A stretch of 64,000 bases of DNA from Limnoglobus roseus (GTDB taxonomy: Bacteria > Planctomycetota > Planctomycetia > Gemmatales > Gemmataceae), in NCBI RefSeq assembly GCF_008254045.1, contig NZ_CP042425.1:3348001-3412000 (forward strand), in the 5' to 3' direction. The notes under the pieces were generated by a model. It made no database searches. It was given only the letters and a program-made list of their open reading frames with translations, and was not told where the DNA came from. Positions 32,861 to 41,746 of the stretch are shown piece by piece. Positions within the stretch are counted from its first letter, which is position 1. Each line of letters opens with the position of its first letter. Position numbers and translations under genes: made by a program.

Positions 32861-33278
32861 CCGCGGAGTTCAGACAAAAGCGTAGCCCGGTCGGCCGGGG
32901 GCCGTCGTCGAAGACGTGGCCGAGGTGGCTGTTGCAGCGCGCACAGCGGATTTCGGTGCGGATCGCGCCGTGACTGGTGTCGCGGACCGTGGCGACGTGT
33001 TCCTCGTCGAACGCTTCGAAAAAGCTCGGCCAGCCGGTGCCGGATTCGAACTTCGCTGTCGAGCGAAACAGCGGCAGGTCGCACAATCGGCAGTGATAAA
33101 CGCCCGGCATCTTGTTCTTGAGCAAGCCGCCGCAGAACGGTGGTTCTGTGCCCTGGTACAGCAGCACGCGCCGCTCTTCCGGCGTCAGCGACGCGGTGAG
33201 CCGTTCGAGTTCGGCCGCCGTCGGCGGCGTTAGGTCGTGCCCCGTTTGCGACGTGCGAGGAGTCTTGGTGTCTGTCAT
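32838..33278 (-). CDS. msrB: Peptide-methionine (R)-S-oxide reductase
   Basis: A 146-residue enzyme that reduces methionine-R-sulfoxide in proteins. The family core is complete: GTEPPFCGGLL and CRLCDLPLF with CARCNSHLGH supply the structural zinc cysteines, SGTGWPSFFEAF is the substrate loop, and the catalytic cysteine lies in GLRFCLNSAAL near the C-terminus. The ATG at 33278 follows GAGGGCC; an upstream in-frame start would add a long basic leader. It lies 80 bases downstream of the alpha/beta hydrolase in a leftward cluster. Its 3' end is part of a 37-bp duplication. Confidence 0.95.
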   Translation of the reverse strand: MTDTKTPRTSQTGHDLTPPTAAELERLTASLTPEERRVLLYQGTEPPFCGGLLKNKMPGVYHCRLCDLPLFRSTAKFESGTGWPSFFEAFDEEHVATVRDTSHGAIRTEIRCARCNSHLGHVFDDGPRPTGLRFCLNSAALQFHQT

Positions 33279-33358
33279 GAATGGCCCTCGGAAAGGGATG
33301 CCGCCCAATAGTACCCGCGGTCCGGCCCCGATCTTACGTGCCGTCGCGCTTGAAAACA

Positions 33359-33823
33359 TTACTGGCGCCCGAACTCGCACGCGGCCAGCATCGCCGCGAG
33401 GGGTTCCGCGTCGGCCAAGCGGTGGTCGCGGCCGACTTCGATCAGCGCCGAGGTCGGGAGGCCACTCGTCGCGATCAACTCTTCAGAATCGGCGAACGGC
33501 ACCACGTCATCGCCGCGGCTGTGCAAGACGACGCTGCCGGCCTTTACAGTGCGGGCCGCCCCGTACTTCCGCCAGGCGGGGCAAAGCAGGATGAGTTTGG
33601 CCCCACCGCTGTCCATGCTCATCGCCACGGCCCCGCCGCGACTGGAACCGACCACGACCTGCGGCCGATTCTGGTCGAACTCGGCCTGCGCGATGCGAAG
33701 TGCTTCGTCAAAGTCTTCGTGCGGAAGGGCCGGGTTCAAAACCTCGTGGCCGTGGTCTTTCAGGCACGTCGGCTTCACGCCGCCCACGACCGAATTCCAG
33801 CCGTGGAGGAACAGAATCTTCAC
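33359..33823 (-). CDS. Small alpha/beta hydrolase (YqiA/UPF0227-like)
   Basis: A 154-residue minimal alpha/beta hydrolase. KILFLHGWNS near the start is the oxyanion region, VVGSSRGGAVAM contains the nucleophile serine, GDDVVPFADS the acid, and VGRDHRLAD the histidine. Proteins of this size resemble YqiA/YbfF-like esterases. The GTG at 33823 is preferred because the fold begins there. It lies ten bases after the stop of the upstream secreted protein gene, suggesting cotranscription. Confidence 0.8.
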   Translation of the reverse strand: MKILFLHGWNSVVGGVKPTCLKDHGHEVLNPALPHEDFDEALRIAQAEFDQNRPQVVVGSSRGGAVAMSMDSGGAKLILLCPAWRKYGAARTVKAGSVVLHSRGDDVVPFADSEELIATSGLPTSALIEVGRDHRLADAEPLAAMLAACEFGRQ

Positions 33824-33833
33824 GCTCGCCCCC

Positions 33834-35366
33834 CTACTTCTTCGTGGCTTCGTCTTTCGCCTTCTGGGCCAGTCGCGTGAACTCATCCTTGGCAAAGATG
33901 CCCGGCCACGGCTTGCCGCCGAGGGCCTTGAACTGGGCGTCGGCCACGTCCCACTTCCCCCACAGGCCGGACCGTTGGGCGTACCGCGTGTGGGCCCAGA
34001 CATCGTCGGGATAGCGGGCGAGGTGGGCTTCGTAAATGACTTGGACTGGTGTCCAGGTGCCCGCGCGGCCGGTGTATTCTTCTATCAATTCTTGTTTTTC
34101 GACCGGGAGAACGGCTAGCTGTGGAGTTTCGGCCAGGAATGGCAGGTGGGCGTAATAATTGTTCGTTCGCAAACACTGGTAGGTGAACGCGAGGGCGTCC
34201 TTCGGCTTGCCGCGCCACTTGAGTTGCAGCCAGTCCTTTTTCGCCTCGCAGGCGGTCAGGTTGTCGGGGTCGGCTTCCATCGCGCGACGGAACCACGTTT
34301 CCATTGCCTCACGCTCGAAACCCAGACCCTTTGCGACGTCCAACATGTGAGTCGCGGGGGCGGCCAACGTGGAGTCGGCCTGCCAGGCGGCTTCGAGTTT
34401 CTGTTGGGCGGTGGCGAGGCGGTCCTTGAAGATTTCGAACGCCTCGGCGTCCACGGTATTGCCTGCCCCGTTACCCCGTGCGTCCCACGCGGCAAGGACG
34501 AGAACCCTCCCTTCCAAGGCGGCCCGCACCCACGGCACCGCCTCCATCCCCTCCAAGCGGTCATCGACGTCCCGCCACGCCCCAAGGCGGCTCTTCCCCG
34601 ATTCCATGTGAAGTTGGACTTCGAGCGTTAGCAGCGGGAGCGCGTCTGCCCAGTATGCCGGCCGTGGGTCGGTAATCATTGCCTTCAGGGCGGTGCGATA
34701 CTGTTGGTGACGGTTTTCGAGGTCCTCGGCGGTGACCGCGGTATCGGCCTTCCGGGCGAGTTGGTATGCGATGGCATAGGTCTGGTAGGCCGCGTGGAAC
34801 GTGAGCCGCGTGTACTTCGATTTTTCCAGCGCGTCCACGGCTGCGACGTACTTTGGTAAGGACTCCTCTGTGGCCGAGCGCGGCGAGTACTGGAGCATCC
34901 AGTACCGGATCAGCGGGTCACCACAGTCGATGCCTTCGAGGTTTTTCAACGCCTTGAAGAACGCCTGACAGTACGGTCCTTTGTCGGTCACGGCCGATCG
35001 GGTGTACGCCAAGCAAAACGCCTCCATCGCGGTGCGGGCCTTATCCGCCCAGGCGGCCTTTGTGCTGCCGAACTTGTTGTAGACGTCCACGGTATCCGCC
35101 CGCAGTTGCTTGAGGCGGTCGGCTCGAACCTTTTGAATCGTCTTCGGGTCTTGTGGTAGAGGGTAGGCCTTGTCCACTTCGTCGATGGTTTTCGGTTTCA
35201 AATAGGCTTCGAGTTCAGGCACGGTCGTAATTGGTGCGGCGGATTTCGCCAAGTAGTCGATGGGATCGACGCCACTCGTCGTCTGGGCCGAGGCGGCCAA
35301 TACTCCCACCGTGACCGCCGTAAGCACCGCGATCGGTAAACGCACGACAAGAAGGCAAGAAATCAT
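33834..35366 (-). CDS. Secreted helical protein of unknown function
   Basis: A 510-residue protein with a signal peptide (MISCLLVVRLPIAVLTAVTVGVLAASA). The mature part is predicted largely helical, with several 34-residue-like segments (EEAMETWFRRAMEADPDNLT is the clearest) suggesting TPR-like repeats in the C-terminal half. I do not recognise a named family. The ATG at 35366 starts the signal peptide and has AGGTG upstream; a TTG 18 bases further upstream is also in frame. It is the first gene of the cluster that ends with msrB. Confidence 0.7.
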   Translation of the reverse strand: MISCLLVVRLPIAVLTAVTVGVLAASAQTTSGVDPIDYLAKSAAPITTVPELEAYLKPKTIDEVDKAYPLPQDPKTIQKVRADRLKQLRADTVDVYNKFGSTKAAWADKARTAMEAFCLAYTRSAVTDKGPYCQAFFKALKNLEGIDCGDPLIRYWMLQYSPRSATEESLPKYVAAVDALEKSKYTRLTFHAAYQTYAIAYQLARKADTAVTAEDLENRHQQYRTALKAMITDPRPAYWADALPLLTLEVQLHMESGKSRLGAWRDVDDRLEGMEAVPWVRAALEGRVLVLAAWDARGNGAGNTVDAEAFEIFKDRLATAQQKLEAAWQADSTLAAPATHMLDVAKGLGFEREAMETWFRRAMEADPDNLTACEAKKDWLQLKWRGKPKDALAFTYQCLRTNNYYAHLPFLAETPQLAVLPVEKQELIEEYTGRAGTWTPVQVIYEAHLARYPDDVWAHTRYAQRSGLWGKWDVADAQFKALGGKPWPGIFAKDEFTRLAQKAKDEATKK

Positions 35367-35451
35367 ACGGCACCTGTAGGGCAAGATTTTCCGCCCTTTA
35401 GAATCGGCGAACGGCTAGCTGTGTCAAGTAGAAAATCAACCCAAGCAGTGT

Positions 35452-36768
35452 TCATGCGCCGGGGTCGGCGATCTTCAGTGCCTCGATCCGTCGGCCGAGC
35501 CGCGTGCGGAAGATGCCCAGCAGCGCCGCCGCTTCCGTTTGGTTGCCGTCGGCCTTCCGCAGAGCGAGTTCGATCAGGCGTTTCTCGACGGCCGTGAGGA
35601 GGTCGTCGAGGTTCCACTTCTTCTGCGCCGGCGGGGCCGGGTTTGCCGCGAGCATCGCCCGCTCGCGCAGGTAACGCGGCAGGTGGGCCACGCCCACGGC
35701 TTCGCCCCCCGCGCGGTCGGCTGCGTCGGTGACGGTTGCGATTAACTCCCGCACGTTGCCCGGCCAGGCGTGAACCTGCAACACCGCGAGCGCTTCCGGC
35801 GACACGGTGGCCGGCAGAGCCGCGAGGATTCGCGGCAGGTCGTCGGCCCGGTCCCGCAGTGGCGGAACGCGGAGTTCCAGTACCGAGAACTCCGTCTGAA
35901 ATTCGCCCCGGAGCGTTCCCGCCTTCACGTCTGTCGCAGCGTCGTGGGCCGAGGTGCAGATCAGTCGCGGCGGGTGCGGGCCGGCGCGCAGCCAGTCGGC
36001 GAGGCGTTGTTGTAAATCGCGGGGCAGGGCGGCCGGCGACTTCAGCAGCAGGGTGCCGACCTTGCCGCTGCCCGCAAGGCCGCCGTGGCCGAAGAGAATC
36101 GAGTCGATGAGGTACGGCTGAAGACCCCGGCCGTCGCACGCCACGAAGGCCCGCTCGCGGTGGGCCGAGTGGTGGTGAATCACGCGGGCGGCCGTTTCCT
36201 TGCCCGCCCCCGGTTCGCCGACGATCCAGACCGGCACGCCCGTCTGCGCCGCCAACCGCAGTTGGCCGAGCAACCGCTCGCCGGTCGGGGCGGCGCTCGC
36301 GAAGAGGTCGAAGGTGAAGGCGGCCGCGTGCTTCTCGCGTACGTCGGCGACGACCGCGGGCAGCTTTTTCGCGGGGACGGCTGGCTGGGGTTGAACGAGG
36401 TCGATGACGCCGAGGAAGCCGTGTGCGCCGTCGGCGCTCGTTAGCGGAAGGAACGTCACGTCCCACCACGGCGGTCCGCCCTTTGCCGGCGGTACGGCCC
36501 GGCGGACGCGGGCGACTTGACCCGCGATCGCTTCCGGCGGAGGGGCGAGCGTGCGGAACAGCGGCTCGATCTTGCCCGACCGCACGCACGCCCGGCCGAT
36601 GGCGTCGGCGGCACTGGTGCGCGTCAGTTGCTCCCACGCGGCGTTGACGAACCGGACCCGCCGCGTGCGGTAGAGGACGAACAGCGGCTTGGCAGAGTTT
36701 TGCAGCAGCGACGACCACCGCTCCCGGCGGGGCGGCGAGTCATCCGGCGGCGGGGGTGGCGACGACAT
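35452..36768 (-). CDS. PAS-AAA+-Fis type regulator with degenerate NtrC ATPase core
   Basis: A 438-residue protein with the layout of a sigma54 activator: an N-terminal PAS-like domain (PLFVLYRTRRVRFVNAAWEQ), an AAA+ domain (Walker A GEPGAGKET near residue 190), a second region (LRDRADDLPRIL, WPGNVREL) and a C-terminal Fis-type helix-turn-helix (ALRKADGNQTEAAALLGI). However, the GAFTGA loop that contacts sigma54 is absent (the region reads FGHGGLAGSG) and the Walker B LFLDE is replaced by LLLKS. It probably cannot hydrolyse ATP or open sigma54 promoters, so it may act as a DNA-binding regulator only. Confidence 0.8.
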   Translation of the reverse strand: MSSPPPPPDDSPPRRERWSSLLQNSAKPLFVLYRTRRVRFVNAAWEQLTRTSAADAIGRACVRSGKIEPLFRTLAPPPEAIAGQVARVRRAVPPAKGGPPWWDVTFLPLTSADGAHGFLGVIDLVQPQPAVPAKKLPAVVADVREKHAAAFTFDLFASAAPTGERLLGQLRLAAQTGVPVWIVGEPGAGKETAARVIHHHSAHRERAFVACDGRGLQPYLIDSILFGHGGLAGSGKVGTLLLKSPAALPRDLQQRLADWLRAGPHPPRLICTSAHDAATDVKAGTLRGEFQTEFSVLELRVPPLRDRADDLPRILAALPATVSPEALAVLQVHAWPGNVRELIATVTDAADRAGGEAVGVAHLPRYLRERAMLAANPAPPAQKKWNLDDLLTAVEKRLIELALRKADGNQTEAAALLGIFRTRLGRRIEALKIADPGA

Positions 36769-36898
36769 GCCAGCCAGTATAGCGGAACGGGCCGCTACAA
36801 CCGGCCCCGCCGGACGGCCGGAGTGGGCCGGCGGGCCGTTCGGAGGTTGGTGCGAACGTGACGGTGGGCTAACATGAAGCGGTACGGCGAGGCCCGCG

Positions 36899-37591
36899 AT
36901 GCGATTCGTTCTCCCCCTTTGTTGTTGCGTTCTGGTCGCGGCGGCGGCCGCACAATCGCCGAAGACTCCGGCCACTTCAGGATCACCAATGCCCCCGACC
37001 CCCACGGTTCGCACGACCGACCTGGATCGGATCGTGCTGGCTTCGCTGAAAGAGGTCCACAACAAGGGGGCCGAACTGTACAACGCCGGCGACCACGCCG
37101 GGGCGTTGCGGCTGTACCAGGGCGGCCTCATCGTCGCGAAGCCGCTGCTGGACCACCGGGCGAAACAACAGACGGAAATCCACGAAGGGCTGGACCAGGT
37201 CACGAAGTCGACCGCGGACGTGAAGCTGAAGGCGTTCCGGCTGCACGAGGTGATCGAGCAGGTTCGCGGCGACCTGAAGGAAGAAGCCAAGCTCGCCGCC
37301 GCAAGCGAGAAGCCCGCCGAGGCGGCCGCGTCCGGCAAGGTGACGCTCAACGGCAAGCCCACGGCCGGCGTGACGGTGGCCTTCATCCCCGTGGGCACCA
37401 CGAAAGCCCTCGGAACGGCAAAGGCTGGCGAAGACGGCACCTTCCACGCGGCCACCGCGTTGAATGTCGGAACTTACCTCGTCACGCTCGTCGGCGACGG
37501 AATGCCGGCAAAGTTTACCAAGCCGGAGACCACCCCACTGCGGGCGGAACTGAAGGCCGGAGTCAATTCGCTGGTTTTCGACGCGAAATAG
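36899..37591 (+). CDS. Secreted protein with a carboxypeptidase-regulatory-like domain
   Basis: A 230-residue protein with a signal peptide (MRFVLPLCCCVLVAAAAAQ). Residues 40-130 are helical, and NKGAELYNAGDHAGALRLYQ resembles a TPR helix pair. The C-terminal 80 residues (GKVTLNGKPTAGVTVAFIPV, DGTFHAATALNVGTYLVTL) form a transthyretin-like carboxypeptidase-regulatory domain, common in planctomycete secreted proteins. The function is unknown. It lies alone, 130 bases from the divergent regulator gene. Confidence 0.75.
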   Translation: MRFVLPLCCCVLVAAAAAQSPKTPATSGSPMPPTPTVRTTDLDRIVLASLKEVHNKGAELYNAGDHAGALRLYQGGLIVAKPLLDHRAKQQTEIHEGLDQVTKSTADVKLKAFRLHEVIEQVRGDLKEEAKLAAASEKPAEAAASGKVTLNGKPTAGVTVAFIPVGTTKALGTAKAGEDGTFHAATALNVGTYLVTLVGDGMPAKFTKPETTPLRAELKAGVNSLVFDAK

Positions 37592-37826
37592 TGCCCTGTC
37601 CGGGCGCAACTTCTGCCCAAATCCAACGCAGTGCTGCGATTCGGTCGGCCGCGTGGTAATCTGTGCCGACCGTATCGGGGCTTTCCCCGACTCTCCTATT
37701 TTCCCCACCTACCGGCCTATTCGAATCTGCCGCTGGGAGCCGAAAAAGCAGGCTAGCCGGACGAATGGATGTTCCGGTCTGGGCGATCCGCCCACGAGTG
37801 TAACTCCCTCTCAGTCAGGAAGACAC

Positions 37827-39158
37827 ATGATCACCACGATGCTACTCGGCACGTGGCTGGCGGCCGGACAAGCCCCTGCCCCGATGCCAATGCCGATGGC
37901 ACCCAAGGCTCTGCCGATGGCCGTGCCGATGGCCGTGCCGATGACGGCCCCCGCGGCCGCCCCGCCGGCGGCCCCCGCCCCGATGGCGGTCGGCACGCCG
38001 GTGGCCGCCCCCGCCCCGGAAGCCCCGACGGCCGAAGAACCGCCGAAGGAAGACACGAAGTACTTCGTCGAGAAGTTGCTCGCCGGCTCGGCGTTCGGCC
38101 AACGGCTCGCGGACAACGGGGTCAAGATCAACGGCTGGGCGGGCATGAGCTACACCGGTAGCACCACCAGCCGCACGAACCTGCCGATCACGTTCAACGA
38201 CCAGGCGAACTCGTTCCAGTTGAACCAGGTCTGGTTGAACGTGACGAAGGGGATCGACACGAGCAAGAAGGAAGTCCAGTTCGGCTACAACATCGCGACG
38301 TTCTACGGGACCGACTACCGGTTCACGATTCCGCGCGGCTTCCTCCAGTACCAGGTGGAAGACCAGCGGAACTACGGCTTCGACGTGGTCTACCACTACG
38401 CCGAAATCTTCCTGCCGAACCTCGGCGGCGAAGGGACGACGTTACGAGCCGGTCGGTGGGGTACGGGTATCGGGTACGAGGTGATCGACACCGTCAACAC
38501 GCCGTTCCTGACGAAGTCTTATAACTTCCAGTACAACCCCTTCACCCACACCGGGGTCCAGGCCAACACTCAGATCAACGAAAACCTGAGCATGTACAAC
38601 GGTGCGGTGACGGGCAGCGACGTGTACATCGACCCGGCGGCTCGCCTGACCTACGTCGGCGGGATCAAGTACGCCCCGAAGGACGGCAAGGGCTTCATCA
38701 GCTTCAACACCGTCATCGGGCCGGGCCGGTACCTCGGCAAGGAAAACTTCGTCCACTTCAACAGCTTCAACGTGACCGGGTCGTACAACCTGACCGACAA
38801 GCTGACCTACGTCCTCGACGCGACGTTCAGCTACGCGGACAAGTTCCCGGCGGGCTTCGGCAACGTCCAAGACCCCGGCACGTCGGCCGACTGGTACGGC
38901 TTCGCGAACTACTTCCTGTACAAGGTCAACGACAAGTTGAGCAGCAACTTCCGCGTCGAACTCTTCAACGACACGAAGGGCGTGCGGACCGGCTTCGAAG
39001 GCCTGTACACCGAAATGACCTACGGTCTGACGTACACGCCGAAGGACTGGATGATCCTCCGGCCGTTCGTCCGGTACGACTACAACTCGCGGAGTACGCC
39101 GTTCGAAGGCGACCACCACCTGGTCACCGGCGGCATCGAAGCGATCCTCCGCTACTGA
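37827..39158 (+). CDS. BBP2-type outer-membrane beta-barrel porin
   Basis: A 443-residue protein. The N-terminus (MITTMLLGTWLAAGQ) is a short signal, followed by about 70 residues of Met/Pro/Ala-rich low complexity with a 12-bp tandem repeat, then a barrel domain from about residue 100. The domain has alternating amphipathic strands with aromatic girdles (KINGWAGMSYTGSTT, RAGRWGTGIGYEVIDTVNTP, YGLTYTPKDWMILRPFVRYD) and ends in a strand closing with ILRY, as in OmpL/BBP2 porins. It is the only recognisable outer-membrane protein here. AGGA precedes the ATG at 37827. A strong terminator follows. Confidence 0.82.
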   Translation: MITTMLLGTWLAAGQAPAPMPMPMAPKALPMAVPMAVPMTAPAAAPPAAPAPMAVGTPVAAPAPEAPTAEEPPKEDTKYFVEKLLAGSAFGQRLADNGVKINGWAGMSYTGSTTSRTNLPITFNDQANSFQLNQVWLNVTKGIDTSKKEVQFGYNIATFYGTDYRFTIPRGFLQYQVEDQRNYGFDVVYHYAEIFLPNLGGEGTTLRAGRWGTGIGYEVIDTVNTPFLTKSYNFQYNPFTHTGVQANTQINENLSMYNGAVTGSDVYIDPAARLTYVGGIKYAPKDGKGFISFNTVIGPGRYLGKENFVHFNSFNVTGSYNLTDKLTYVLDATFSYADKFPAGFGNVQDPGTSADWYGFANYFLYKVNDKLSSNFRVELFNDTKGVRTGFEGLYTEMTYGLTYTPKDWMILRPFVRYDYNSRSTPFEGDHHLVTGGIEAILRY

Positions 39159-39176
39159 TCTTGCGAGCAATTCGCA

Positions 39177-39206
39177 AAAGCCCACCCGTCGAGACGGGTG
39201 GGCTTT
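39177..39206. terminator. Bidirectional terminator between porin and phosphatase genes
   Basis: A perfect 14-bp stem (AAAGCCCACCCGTC and its complement) with a two-base GA gap. It carries CTTT on the + side and its mirror on the - side, and lies between two convergent genes. Confidence 0.85.
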
Positions 39207-39208
39207 CT

Positions 39209-39865
39209 TCATTTCTCCAGCAGCACCTCGGCCGCCTGACACCATTCGGTGAACGAGTGAAACGCTTCGCCCCGTTCGGTCAACTTGCGGGCTAGAAACC
39301 CCGTTGCGAACCGCAACCGTGGCGGCACGAGCAGGGCCGGCGGAATGTCGGTGATGCCGTCGCCGGCGAACGCGACCTCGCAGCCGGCGTCGAGGAACGA
39401 CCGCACGACGGCCGCCTTGTCGATGCCCGCGTGCGGGTGGAAGAACGGCGAGTCGGTCGGCAACTCCATGAGCAGCCGGCCGTCGACGATGCGGCCGTGG
39501 TTCGTGTGAACCGGCAGGTTCAGCCCGGCCGCGGCGAGAACTTGCTCGATGTACCACCGGCTGCCGGCCGACGCGACGACGACTTCCCACCCGGCGGCTT
39601 TCAGCCGCGCGACCGCGGCCGGTACCTCTGGTAGCAGGTACAACTGCTGCACGAACGCCCGCAACTTCTCTTCGCCGACCGGCACGTGGGCGTAGATGTT
39701 CCGCAGGCACTCGAAGTGCGTGATTTTGTCGGCGGAGAAGGCCGCCCATTGGTCCGGGGCGTCGGCCGGGTAGAGTTGTTCGAGGAAGAGGTTGTAGAAG
39801 TCGTGGCGGGTGAACGTGCCGTCGAAGTCCGTGACGAACACCCGTCGGGGTTGTGCTGCATCCAT
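39209..39865 (-). CDS. HAD-IB phosphatase, MtnX-like
   Basis: A 218-residue HAD-superfamily phosphatase. Motif I is FVTDFDGTFTRHD (nucleophile Asp in DFDGT), motif II lies in VVVASAGSRWY, and motif III-IV is AFAGDGITDIPPAL. The type IB cap and the size match the MtnX/phosphoserine-phosphatase-like group; MtnX acts in methionine salvage, but no other salvage genes are near. It begins two bases after the stop of the ADP-ribosylglycohydrolase gene, so the two are cotranscribed. Confidence 0.85.
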   Translation of the reverse strand: MDAAQPRRVFVTDFDGTFTRHDFYNLFLEQLYPADAPDQWAAFSADKITHFECLRNIYAHVPVGEEKLRAFVQQLYLLPEVPAAVARLKAAGWEVVVASAGSRWYIEQVLAAAGLNLPVHTNHGRIVDGRLLMELPTDSPFFHPHAGIDKAAVVRSFLDAGCEVAFAGDGITDIPPALLVPPRLRFATGFLARKLTERGEAFHSFTEWCQAAEVLLEK

Positions 39866-39866
39866 T

Positions 39867-40790
39867 TCACGAATCGTATTGCAGGTCTTCGCGGGCGTCG
39901 AGCCAGTCTTGGGGAATCCCGTCGGCCCCGCAGGCGAGAGCTACAACACCGCCGACGATGGCCGCGTTCGTGTCGATGTCGCCGAACCCGCGGATCGTCG
40001 TCCAGATCGCGGCCGGGTAGTCGGCGAGATGTCGGCCGATCACCCACAAGCAAAAGGGGACCGTGTCCTGGCAGGTGACGCGATGACCGTTGCCGAGCAA
40101 ACTCACTGCGGTCGCCACAGATTCGGCCGGGTCCACGGTGGAGGCGTGGGCGATGCCGATTCGCGTGTCGCCTTCCGGCGTGTGCCGAAGGACCGTCTCG
40201 AACAGTTCGGCCCGGAGTGTTACGCTTTCCTTCTGCCCACGGTGCTGCCAAGCGAACGCACCCGCCACCGCAACGGCGATTCCGCCGGCGATCCCTTCCG
40301 CGTGCGCGTGGGTGATCTCGACCGAAAGGCGGGCTTCCTCGACGACGCGATTCACGTCATCGGCGAAGTAGGCAGCAACCGGGGCAATGCGCATGGCCGA
40401 GCCGTTGCCGAAGGAACCGCCGTTGAAGAGTTCACGACTCGCGATGCGCCAGTCCGCCCCGCCCGAGACGGCCGCCAGAAGTCGGACCGCCCCCGGACCG
40501 TAGCCGCGGTACATTTCGGCCGCGAACCGTCGGGCGAAGGTGGCCGCGAGATCATCCTGGTCGATCCGACCGTGACGCTCCAGGACTTCGGCAATGCCGA
40601 GGGCCATCTCGGTGTCGTCGGTGTAGCCCCACCGTCCCCACGGGATCGGTGGTTCAGGTTGTTGAAGGAGCAGATGGTTCTTCGGCAGGAAGAACTGCGA
40701 CCCGAGGGCGTCGCCGACCGAAAGGCCGTCCAAGGCCAACTGCACGCGGGCCATCCGGTCCGCGTGATCCGAGGGAAGTGAATGGTTCAT
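39867..40790 (-). CDS. ADP-ribosylglycohydrolase-family protein
   Basis: A 307-residue all-helical protein of the ARH/DraG family, which removes ADP-ribose from proteins or small molecules using two Mg ions. The metal-binding motifs are present: SVGDALGSQFF and YTDDTEMALGI near the N-terminus, and GFGDIDTNAAIVGG near the C-terminus with the paired aspartate and the Asn. It lies upstream of the HAD phosphatase gene in an operon; the sugar isomerase gene precedes it by 43 bases on the same strand. The pairing with a phosphatase could reflect nucleotide-sugar turnover, but the substrate is not readable. Confidence 0.88.
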   Translation of the reverse strand: MNHSLPSDHADRMARVQLALDGLSVGDALGSQFFLPKNHLLLQQPEPPIPWGRWGYTDDTEMALGIAEVLERHGRIDQDDLAATFARRFAAEMYRGYGPGAVRLLAAVSGGADWRIASRELFNGGSFGNGSAMRIAPVAAYFADDVNRVVEEARLSVEITHAHAEGIAGGIAVAVAGAFAWQHRGQKESVTLRAELFETVLRHTPEGDTRIGIAHASTVDPAESVATAVSLLGNGHRVTCQDTVPFCLWVIGRHLADYPAAIWTTIRGFGDIDTNAAIVGGVVALACGADGIPQDWLDAREDLQYDS

Positions 40791-40833
40791 GGTTGACGGA
40801 GATAGGACAGGTCAATGGGGTTCGCTCGTCGAA

Positions 40834-41640
40834 TTATCCCACCGCTCGCCGCATCGCGGTCAGTCCCAACTCCGCGACCTGCGACGGCTTTGCCTGCCAG
40901 ATCGTCGGGTTCATCAGTTCCAGTGACACGAAGCCGGCGTAGCCGATGCGATTCAGCGCTTCCACGATCGGCGTCAAGCGGAAGTCGCCTTCGCCGGGGA
41001 AGACGCGGTCGCCGTCGGTCATCAGTTCCCGCGGCACGCCGGGCACGTCGCACAGCTGGACGTGCGAGAGGTTCTGCGGGGTCAGCCGGTCGAGGTCTTC
41101 TGGCTTGCTCGGTCCCTTGTAGTAGTGGAAGGCGTCGAGGCATACGCCGACGTTCGGCTCGTCGCACTGCTCGACGAGCAACAGGGCCGTCTCCAGGCAC
41201 GAGCAGAAAGCGTCGGACCCGCGGAATTCCAGGCCGAGCCGCACGCCGAACGCGGCCGCCCACTGGGCCGCTTGCTTCAGCGAGACGATGGCCCGGCCGA
41301 GGGCCGTTTCGTCGATCCGCGTGGCGAAGTCGGCGACGAGCAACATCGTGGGGATGCCGAACTGCTGGCAGAGGTCGAGGCGGCGCTTGTAGTGGTCGAA
41401 CGCGGCCTGCCGTTGCTCCCCCTGCGAGAGCAATAATCCGCCCTGGTACGCCGCTGTGACGAGTGAGACGCCGCGGTCCGCCAGCAGTTGCCGTGTCGCG
41501 TCGGCGGTCGTGCCTTCGAGGTGTTTTTCGAGCTTGGTCAGCCAGACTTCGACGGCCATGCAACCGCCGTCGGCGTAGCCGGTGATGTCATCGGCGAATG
41601 GAGTCGAGAGCGTGGTCGCCTGGCTGATGCAGAGGTTCAT
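40834..41640 (-). CDS. TIM-barrel sugar phosphate isomerase/epimerase
   Basis: A 268-residue member of the xylose-isomerase-like TIM-barrel family. The metal-ligand strands are visible: GVRLGLEFRGSD (Glu), VGVCLDAFHYYKG (Asp and His), LSHVQLCDVPG, and YAGFVSLELMNP (Glu). Such enzymes epimerise or isomerise keto-sugars or inositol derivatives; the substrate is unknown. The ATG begins the first barrel strand. It is the first gene of a likely three-gene operon. Confidence 0.85.
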   Translation of the reverse strand: MNLCISQATTLSTPFADDITGYADGGCMAVEVWLTKLEKHLEGTTADATRQLLADRGVSLVTAAYQGGLLLSQGEQRQAAFDHYKRRLDLCQQFGIPTMLLVADFATRIDETALGRAIVSLKQAAQWAAAFGVRLGLEFRGSDAFCSCLETALLLVEQCDEPNVGVCLDAFHYYKGPSKPEDLDRLTPQNLSHVQLCDVPGVPRELMTDGDRVFPGEGDFRLTPIVEALNRIGYAGFVSLELMNPTIWQAKPSQVAELGLTAMRRAVG

Positions 41641-41667
41641 GGGGGAATTGTAGCGAGGGGAAACCCC

Positions 41668-41745
41668 GGCGAGCGGGGGGGCGTAAGCCCCCTGATTCTG
41701 TCCCTCGCCAGGTTAGAATCAGGGGGCTTACGCCCCCCGCTCGCC
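41668..41745. repeat. Large inverted repeat (31-bp arms, 15-bp loop)
   Basis: The arms at 41668-41699 and 41715-41745 contain GGCGTAAGCCCCCTGATTCT and its complement and match except for one extra G. They lie between two genes on the same strand. This is probably a mobile palindromic repeat or a strong hairpin after the upstream PQQ-like gene. Confidence 0.8.
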
Positions 41746-41746
41746 T

